Origin: Rubrobacter sp.
GTDB lineage: Bacteria > Actinomycetota > Rubrobacteria > Rubrobacterales > Rubrobacteraceae
Length of the DNA: 17,964 nucleotides
Assembly (NCBI GenBank): GCA_013695335.1
Contig: JACDAR010000265.1
Location: forward strand, 1 to 17,964
Reading direction: 5' to 3'
Part shown: piece by piece, positions 13,369 to 17,964 of the stretch
Numbering within the stretch: position 1 is the first letter of the stretch
Layout of the letters: each line of letters begins with the position of its first letter
The notes under the pieces: model-generated
The model's database searches: none
What the model saw: the letters and a program-made list of their open reading frames with translations, nothing else
What the model was told of the DNA's origin: nothing
Translations under genes and position numbers: made by a program

Positions 13369-14406
13369 TCAGGGCGAGAAGAAGAACGCCAGGGCGGTTA
13401 TGACGTAGACGCCGGTGAGCATGGCGCCTTCGAGCCAGTTGGATTTACCGTCCAGGGCTGCGAAGCCCGTCACTATTATCGCCGCAGCCAGGGCGCCGAG
13501 TTCGAGCGGGGAGAAGACCAGCCGCAGGGGATGGCCGAGGAGGGGGCCGAGGAAGACCAGGATCGGGGTGACGAGGAGGGCTACCTGGATGGATGAGCCG
13601 AGCGATATCGCCATCGAGAAGTCCATGTTGTTCTTGTAGGCGATCTGGACGCCGACGACGTGCTCGGCGATGTTGCCGACGATGGGGACTACTATCACGC
13701 CGACGAACAACTCCGAGATCCCATACTCCTCGGTCAGCGGCTCTATGGCCCCGACGAACGCTTCCGAGACGAAGGCCACGGCAGCCGTTGCGACGAGCAG
13801 CATTACGAGCGAGGCGATCTTACCGAACGGCGCGTGCCCCTCGCCGGTCGCCACGCCCCCTTCTGGGCTGCGCAGGTAGTAGACGAGGTAGAGGAGGTAG
13901 AGGACGAACATCACGGCGGCTACCTCGATGCTCAGGGTAGTTGGGCTCGGGGAGGGGGAGGTCGCGGCGAAGATGGTTGGTAGGGAGAGGGCTGCGGCCA
14001 CGACGGCCAGCATGGAGGCGTTGATGCCAGCTATCTCAGCCGAGAAGCTCTGGATGCCGTTCTTGAGGCCGCCGATGAGCAGGCTCGCCCCTAGAACGAG
14101 CAGGACGTTGCCTATGATGGAGCCGATGATCGAAGCCTTCACCACCGTCGTCAGGCCAGCCGAGAGCGCAAAGATGGTGATAATGAGTTCCGCCGCGTTC
14201 CCGAACGTGGCGTTGAGGACGCCCCCGATGCGTGGCCCTGCGTGATGCCCGAGGGACTCGGTCGCCTGACCGAGAACCCAGGCAAGCCCGACGAGGGCGA
14301 GGGCCGAGACCGTGAACAGGACCAGCGTTGGGCCGTGCAGAAGCTCCGTCACGACTACCCCGATGGTCAGGATCACGGTGGCACCGTAGGCTATTCGGGA
14401 TAGCAT
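13369..14406 (-). CDS. cax: Calcium/proton antiporter of the CaCA/CAX family
   Basis: This integral membrane antiporter exchanges cytoplasmic Ca2+ (or another divalent cation) for H+. The protein has 345 residues and about eleven hydrophobic segments, normal for bacterial CAX. The two inverted alpha-repeats carry the signature motifs with the transport glutamates: GNAAELI (69-75, Glu 73) and GNIAEHV (244-250, Glu 248). The latter is followed by the family block KNNMDFSMAISLGSSIQVALLVTP. The start at 14406 has an SD (GGAGGG opposite 14413-14418) at six bases. The gene is divergent from the PHP phosphoesterase, with a shared 75-base region that contains a perfect palindrome and a promoter. ABM and SnoaL-like genes follow on the same strand after 116 bases. 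Confidence 0.95.
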   Translation of the reverse strand: MLSRIAYGATVILTIGVVVTELLHGPTLVLFTVSALALVGLAWVLGQATESLGHHAGPRIGGVLNATFGNAAELIITIFALSAGLTTVVKASIIGSIIGNVLLVLGASLLIGGLKNGIQSFSAEIAGINASMLAVVAAALSLPTIFAATSPSPSPTTLSIEVAAVMFVLYLLYLVYYLRSPEGGVATGEGHAPFGKIASLVMLLVATAAVAFVSEAFVGAIEPLTEEYGISELFVGVIVVPIVGNIAEHVVGVQIAYKNNMDFSMAISLGSSIQVALLVTPILVFLGPLLGHPLRLVFSPLELGALAAAIIVTGFAALDGKSNWLEGAMLTGVYVITALAFFFSP

Positions 14407-14420
14407 CCAATTCCCTCCGT

Positions 14421-14449
14421 TTGGTAAAGCACGAGGATTATCTTATAAG
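14421..14449 (+). promoter_or_regulatory. Promoter for the PHP-alaX-lipoprotein operon
   Basis: TTGGTA at 14421-14426 and TATAAG at 14444-14449 are separated by exactly 17 bases, four of six and five of six matches to the sigma-70-type consensus. Transcription would start near 14456, about 26 bases before the ATG at 14482. The -10 element lies inside the palindrome at 14439-14452, so a repressor bound there would block RNA polymerase. Confidence 0.6.
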
Positions 14450-14452
14450 ATA
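14439..14452. promoter_or_regulatory. Perfect 14-base palindrome TATCTTATAAGATA, candidate operator
   Basis: All seven base pairs of TATCTTATAAGATA are self-complementary. It stands out as AT-only-rich sequence in a high-GC window and lies in the divergent gap between the cation antiporter and the PHP gene, over the -10 of the latter. Being symmetric, it also offers a -10-like hexamer to the minus strand for the antiporter. The regulator is not in the window as far as I can see. Position and symmetry support an operator; the identity of the binding protein is unknown. Confidence 0.5.
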
Positions 14453-14481
14453 GAAATACTGGACGCAGTGCTTCCTGACCT

Positions 14482-15252
14482 ATGGAGAGACCTTTGATCG
14501 ACTACCACCTGCACGTCGTTGCCCACGCGGATCGGCCGATGACCGTGGATAACATAATGGCTTACCTGGATACGGCCCGCGAACGGGGTCTCCGCCAGAT
14601 GGGCATAACCGAGCACGACCGCTACCTGGACGACGTGGACCTGGCAGCCTTTCAGGAAGCCCGCGAGAAGTGTCAGGACGTTGAGCTTCGCCTCGGCATC
14701 GAGATAGATTTCATCCCAGGCAACGAAGAGGAGATGGACCGCGTGGCTACCGCGCTCCCATATGACTACGTGATCGGGAGCGTCCACCGCGTCGGCGGCG
14801 AGGAAGTGGATCGCGCCACGGACCTGTCCGTATATGAGAAATACGAGCCATACGAACTCTATGAGGCGTACTACGAGAACGTGAGGAAGGCCGCGCTCTC
14901 CGGCCGCTTCGAGGTGCTCGGGCATCCAGACCTCATCAAGATCTTCAAACGCTACCCAGACAAGGACATCACCCCGATACTCGAAGAAACCGCAGACGCC
15001 ATAGCCGAGTCCGGCATCGTTGCCGACGTGAACGCGGCGGGGCTGAGGAAACCCGTCGGGGAGGTCTATCCTTCGCGGCATTTCCTTGAGATGCTCCACC
15101 GCAGGGACGTGCCGATCATCCTCTCCTCAGACGCCCACGCTCCTAACGAGGTGGCCGCTGGCTACAACACGAGTGTTCCCCTCGTCCACGATGTTGGATA
15201 CCGTGAGGTGGCGACCTTCGAGAACCGCGAGCGCGGCAGCCTCCCGCTATGA
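14482..15252 (+). CDS. PHP-domain phosphoesterase, histidinol-phosphatase (HisK) type
   Basis: This metal-dependent phosphoesterase has 256 residues. The PHP motifs appear in order: DYHLH (His 9, His 11), GITEHDRY (His 45), GIEIDF with Glu 74, SVHRV (His 102), LGHPDL (His 148) and SSDAHAP (Asp 217, His 219). This full set fits a trinuclear metal site, as in HisK-type histidinol-phosphate phosphatases, though PHP proteins also hydrolyse other phosphate esters. No other his gene is nearby, so histidine synthesis is only one option. The start at 14482 has no SD. An in-frame TTG at 14494 lies five bases after GGAGAG (14484-14489) and may be the true start, giving a protein beginning at IDYHLH. 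The stop overlaps the alaX ATG by 4 bases. Confidence 0.85.
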   Translation: MERPLIDYHLHVVAHADRPMTVDNIMAYLDTARERGLRQMGITEHDRYLDDVDLAAFQEAREKCQDVELRLGIEIDFIPGNEEEMDRVATALPYDYVIGSVHRVGGEEVDRATDLSVYEKYEPYELYEAYYENVRKAALSGRFEVLGHPDLIKIFKRYPDKDITPILEETADAIAESGIVADVNAAGLRKPVGEVYPSRHFLEMLHRRDVPIILSSDAHAPNEVAAGYNTSVPLVHDVGYREVATFENRERGSLPL

Positions 15253-15959
15253 CCGGAGAGCTTTTCCTCGAAGACGCGTACCTTCGGGAGTTCGAGGCCC
15301 GCGTCGTGAAGCTCGATGGACGGGAGATAGTACTCGACCGAACCGTGTTCTATCCTGGAGGCGGTGGACAGCCTTCCGACAGGGGGACGCTCGGGGTGGG
15401 GCCTGTTCACGCGAGGGTCGTGGACGTGAGGCGGGAGGGGAGTAGGATCCTGCACGTGCTCGATATCGCCATCCCGGATACCGTGCGGGATCTGCGCGGG
15501 GAGATCGACTGGGAGCGGCGTCACGCTCACATGCGCTTTCACACGGCGCTGCACGTGCTTTCCGGTGTGATTTGGAAGTCCTTCGGGGCGAAAGTTACTG
15601 GCGGCCAGATGCGCGCCGACCGCGCCAGGATGGACTTCTCTTTCCTCGGCGAGTGGACGGCGGACGTTGTCGCCGAGATAGAGCGCCTGACGAACGAGGC
15701 TCTCGCGGAGGAGCGGCCCGTGAAAGTCTACGAACTCCCGCGCGAGGAGGCGCTTAAGAATCCGGCTCTCATCCGCACCCAGATCAACCTCGTCCCCGAG
15801 CGGGTGAAGACAATCCGTATAGTCGAGATTGATGGCCTCGACACCCAGGCTGACGGTGGAACCCACGTGGCGAACACGGAAGAGGTGGGGGAGATTGAGA
15901 TCACAGGCCACAAAAGCAAGGGCCGCCAGAACAAGCGCATGGAGTTCGTGCTGGCATGA
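15249..15959 (+). CDS. alaX: Alanyl-tRNA editing protein (AlaX-type trans-editing hydrolase)
   Basis: AlaX proteins are free-standing copies of the AlaRS editing domain that remove Ser (or Gly) wrongly attached to tRNA-Ala. The 236-residue length with an N-terminal glycine-rich subdomain fits the medium AlaX class: FYPGGGGQP (34-42). The zinc motif HTALH (98-102) is present. In the second zinc motif, normally QACGGTHV, the sequence is QADGGTHV (200-207), so the Cys ligand is Asp 202 while His 206 remains; Asp can still coordinate zinc. No tRNA-binding or aminoacylation domain is present. ATGA overlaps join it to both the PHP gene and the lipoprotein gene, so all three are probably co-translated. 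Confidence 0.9.
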   Translation: MTGELFLEDAYLREFEARVVKLDGREIVLDRTVFYPGGGGQPSDRGTLGVGPVHARVVDVRREGSRILHVLDIAIPDTVRDLRGEIDWERRHAHMRFHTALHVLSGVIWKSFGAKVTGGQMRADRARMDFSFLGEWTADVVAEIERLTNEALAEERPVKVYELPREEALKNPALIRTQINLVPERVKTIRIVEIDGLDTQADGGTHVANTEEVGEIEITGHKSKGRQNKRMEFVLA

Positions 15960-16480
15960 GAAAGATGGGGACCTTCGGGATCTTGCTGGCGATGCTCGTG
16001 TTCGTGATCTCCGGTTGCGGAGGGGCCGGCGGCCCAGGTTCGTCTTCGGGTGACGATCCAGTCAAAGATCAGGGCGCTTCCGGGACCGCAGAGGCCCGTT
16101 CCCAGGGGCTTCGCAAGGTGACCATCGCCGCATCCGGCGGGGAGAAGGTGAAATTACGGGTGGAGATCGCTGACTCCCCGGCAGAGCAGCAGCGCGGCCT
16201 GATGGACCGCACGGCGCTTGGCAAGAACAGGGGAATGCTCTTCGTTTTCGAAGGGGAGCAGACGCTCTCGTTCTGGATGAAGAACACCCTGATTCCGCTC
16301 TCCATCGCCTACATAGACTCGGAGGGAAGGATCGTGGACCTCCAGGAGATGAAGGCCCTGGACGACGAGCCTCCCCACTACGTCTCGGCCGAGCCCGCGA
16401 AGTACGCCCTGGAAGCCAACAAGGGCTTCTTCGAGGATCACGGGGTCGAGGTTGGCGACACGGCGAAGCTGCCGGGGTAG
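15956..16480 (+). CDS. DUF192 lipoprotein
   Basis: This exported lipoprotein of 174 residues has a DUF192 domain, a family of small beta proteins of unknown function often attached to or secreted through the membrane. The signal peptide is plain: basic MRK, a hydrophobic core at 6-17 and the lipobox VISGC with Cys 21 as lipidation site. A Gly/Ser/Asp-rich linker of about 30 residues follows. The domain (about 54-172) has the family blocks QQRGLMDR, GMLFVFEGEQTLSFWMKNT, PLSIAYIDSEGRIVDLQEM and KYALEANKGFFEDHGVEVGD. The ATG overlaps the alaX stop by 4 bases. The last codons and stop lie in the first copy of a 20-base tandem repeat. What it does beside a tRNA-editing enzyme is not evident. Confidence 0.92.
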   Translation: MRKMGTFGILLAMLVFVISGCGGAGGPGSSSGDDPVKDQGASGTAEARSQGLRKVTIAASGGEKVKLRVEIADSPAEQQRGLMDRTALGKNRGMLFVFEGEQTLSFWMKNTLIPLSIAYIDSEGRIVDLQEMKALDDEPPHYVSAEPAKYALEANKGFFEDHGVEVGDTAKLPG

Positions 16481-16508
16481 CCTCCCCTCTGCCGGGGTAG
16501 CTTCCCCT
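16469..16508. repeat. Tandem 20-base duplication spanning the stop codon of the DUF192 gene
   Basis: Bases 16469-16488 are repeated directly at 16489-16508 with a single C/T difference (16482 versus 16502). The TAG stop at 16478-16480 is in copy one and a second TAG is in copy two. Each copy can form a small GGGG/CCCC stem-loop, which might help end transcription between the convergent genes. The origin is most simply replication slippage. Confidence 0.85.
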
Positions 16509-16513
16509 AATCT

Positions 16514-17671
16514 CTACGTTACCGGCTGAGTCTTCTGTAGACCCTCGACCGTGAGGGTCGCTGCGGGAACGCAACCACGCACGAACCCGAAGAACGGCCC
16601 GAAGTCCCGCGTTGCGGGAAAGCCTGTTATGAACAGGCCAGGCAGGCTGGTCTGGAAATTCTCGTCCAGGGCGGGGAAGCCGTCGTTGAGATCCATGCTG
16701 TCCACGACGCCTGCGAGGTAGGGAACCTTCTTCATGTCCGGCTTGTAGCCTGTTGCGAGCACTATGTGGTCAACAACGAAGTCTTCGCCTGTGGAGAGGT
16801 GGACGCGGATCTCCCCGTTCTCCTCATCGCACTCATCTACCGAGGCGTTCGGGTGGCGGCGAACCGGAGGGCTGGTGAGCCTCGGGGTGAGCCAGGGTTC
16901 CAGCTTGAGACGACCTTCAGCCCAGAAGCGTCCAGCGACTGCCTTCTGCTCCTCCGGGGGCAGGTTGCGGAACCAGCCTGGTATCTCGACCGTGAGGTCC
17001 ATCAGGGGGTCCACGAAGCTCCAGTCGGCGGGGGAGAAGTCAGGCGGGTCGTGGCGGTGGACTACGTGGACCTCTGCCGCCTCCCCATCGGCGAGAAGGG
17101 CTGCCCACTCGAAGGCGCTCTGGCGGCCGCCCACTATCAGGACGCGCTTCCCATGCAGGTCGTCGAATTGTACAAGGTCGCAGGTGTGCGTCCATTTGTC
17201 GGGGGAGAGCGAGCCCTCTATCCAGTCCGGTATCACCCCGAAGTGTGAGATGCCGGGCGCCGCGACCACCATGTCGGCTGTCACCTTGCGTCCGCTCTGT
17301 AGCGTAGCCTCGAAACGGTCGTCTGGTTTGGTGAGGTTCTCCACGAGGTCCGTATCAACCTCCACACCAGCCATCTCGCGGAACTAGTCTGCGTACTCCA
17401 GGAAGAGTGAGATCGGGATCGGGGAAACGTCAGAAGGGTCCACGCCGCGCTCCGCGAGGAAGGCCATCATCGTGTGCTCCCGGGCAACGTCCATGTGCCA
17501 GTCCGGGCCTGAGCGCAACATCATCTTCTGGGGCATGTTCTCGCGCCAGAAGCTCATCGGGTGTCCGAGCACCAGCGTCTCCATTCCCTGGCGCTGCGCG
17601 CAGGCCGCGGTGGACAGCCCGTATGGACCGGCCCCGATCACCAGCAACTGCGTGTGCCCGTTCTCCGCCAC
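16514..17671 (-). pseudogene. Flavin-dependent monooxygenase-like oxidoreductase interrupted by an in-frame TAG
   Basis: The intact gene would encode a protein of about 385 residues of the FAD/NADPH monooxygenase group (FMO, lysine/ornithine N-hydroxylase-like). The start is taken as the GTG at 17671, with GGGAGG (opposite 17678-17683) six bases upstream. The first part has the FAD motif GAGPYG (13-18) and a FWRENMPQKMMLRS block. Codon 96 (17384-17386) is TAG, in EYAD*FREMAGVEV. The same frame then continues without shift through an NADPH-type motif IVGGRQSAFEWA, then LATGYKPD, and a normal C-terminus. The context fits a former Trp (TGG to TAG, one base). The second half could start alone at the ATG 17374 but would lack FAD binding. 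A sequencing error, a recent nonsense mutation or readthrough are the options. Confidence 0.86.
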
Positions 17672-17753
17672 CGATGTCCTCCCTTTTCGTTGGTTCTGTC
17701 TTGCCACGCTTCGGGCCGGATGCTATCCGTTTCCCCCGTCTTTCGCGATTCGC

Positions 17754-17782
17754 ATAACAGTTTATACAGCCGGAAAGGTCAG
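17754..17782 (-). promoter_or_regulatory. Weak candidate promoter for the flavin oxidoreductase gene
   Basis: On the minus strand CTGACC (opposite 17777-17782) and TGTTAT (opposite 17754-17759) are 17 bases apart, each a four-of-six match. It would give a leader of about 75 bases to the GTG at 17671. This is the only reasonable pair I found in the gap 17672-17862, which otherwise shows no gene. That gap also holds a 7-bp hairpin with one bulge (GAAAATCC/GGTTTTC at 17801-17819) that lacks a following T-run. Confidence 0.28.
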
Positions 17783-17862
17783 GCGCATCCCCAAACGGGT
17801 GAAAATCCATGAGGTTTTCTTCATCCGGCCCCAGGCTAACGCGCCGGACGCCAGTGAACAGG

Positions 17863-17964
17863 CTATTCGGGAGGATCTCCGGCGAGCGTGCGCGCCACGG
17901 CGAAGGGGTCTGAGGCAACCACCGAGGCCGCGTATAGCTCCATCGCCCCAATGTCCGAGGTGCG
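17863..17964 (-). CDS. Possible C-terminal fragment of a secreted beta-helix (choice-of-anchor-Q-like) protein
   Basis: From the window edge on the minus strand a frame stays open for 33 codons and ends at TAG (17863-17865). It reads SDIGAMELY and continues to a tail ending AGDPPE. The DIGA-x-E signature commonly sits near the C-terminus of right-handed parallel beta-helix proteins with a choice-of-anchor-Q domain, and that is the only reason for the name. The fragment is short, so chance is possible. If real, the gene begins outside the window and lies upstream of the broken flavin oxidoreductase on the same strand, about 190 bases away. Confidence 0.36.
   Translation of the reverse strand, partial: RTSDIGAMELYAASVVASDPFAVARTLAGDPPE

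Noticed and set aside
14447..14470. Symmetric minus-strand promoter for the antiporter using the palindrome's TATAAG
   Set aside because: The -35 position 17 bases away reads CACTGC, a poor match, so only the plus-strand promoter is called.
17824..17848. TCCGGC...GCCGGA stem-loop as a terminator after the edge gene
   Set aside because: The stem is six pairs with a 13-base loop and no T-run follows on either strand, so intrinsic termination is not supported.
17760..17850. Structured-looking leader upstream of the flavin oxidoreductase considered as a riboswitch (fluoride, c-di-GMP, cobalamin)
   Set aside because: I tried to match conserved cores of these classes by eye and none fitted; only one 7-bp hairpin and a weak 6-bp stem are visible. 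A covariance-model search would settle it.
17430..17951. Minus-strand open frame (173 codons) over the flavin oxidoreductase start and the gap beyond
   Set aside because: It is out of frame with the flavoenzyme, runs over its FAD-binding region, and shows no motif; its upstream part also overlaps the better frame ending at 17863.

Overview
The window is a dense stretch of bacterial chromosome with high G+C. It uses GTG and TTG starts freely, many neighbouring genes overlap by 4 to 23 bases, and no stretch longer than about 190 bases lacks a gene. Gene content and start-codon habits suggest a deep-branching actinobacterium, possibly of the Rubrobacter type. That placement is an inference from protein flavour, not a proven assignment. 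I saw no rRNA, tRNA, CRISPR array, insertion sequence or phage gene.

Layout. (a) 1-1963: a type IA topoisomerase (TopB), with its first ~80 residues cut off by the window edge. (b) 2039-6802, plus strand: a tightly overlapping five-gene operon of an FAD-dependent amine-oxidase/desaturase-like enzyme, an ABC-2 exporter (ATPase and permease), a GT-C membrane mannosyltransferase of the PIG-V type and a nucleotidyltransferase. This looks like a set for making or exporting an envelope lipid or glycolipid; the substrate is unknown. (c) 6806-8722, minus strand: a small four-helix membrane protein, a PlsC-like acyltransferase and dihydroneopterin aldolase FolB. (d) 8753-12801, plus strand, divergent from folB: a RibD-C-type reductase, a BchC-like medium-chain dehydrogenase, a 6-pyruvoyl-tetrahydropterin-synthase homologue and a GT4 glycosyltransferase fused to a SAM methyltransferase. 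(e) 12828-14406, minus strand: an ABM-fold monooxygenase-like protein, a truncated SnoaL-like protein and a Ca2+/H+ antiporter. (f) 14482-16480, plus strand: a PHP phosphoesterase, an AlaX-type tRNA-editing hydrolase and a DUF192 lipoprotein, joined by ATGA overlaps. (g) 16514-17964, minus strand: a flavin monooxygenase-like gene broken by an in-frame TAG, then possibly the C-terminal end of another protein entering from the window edge.

The most interesting part is block (d). It pairs pterin/flavin-type enzymes with a glycosyltransferase-methyltransferase fusion, next to folB. Two of the enzymes have lost residues that define their families' usual chemistry: the PTPS homologue keeps the three zinc histidines but lacks the Cys and Asp-His catalytic residues, and the dehydrogenase lacks the catalytic zinc ligands. 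I suggest, as inference only, that the block makes a glycosylated and methylated pterin- or deazapurine-like compound by a route not apparent from known pathways. Other points of note are a perfect 14-base palindrome overlapping a good promoter at 14421-14452, a 20-base tandem duplication spanning a stop codon at 16469-16508, and near-leaderless promoter-to-start spacing at two genes.
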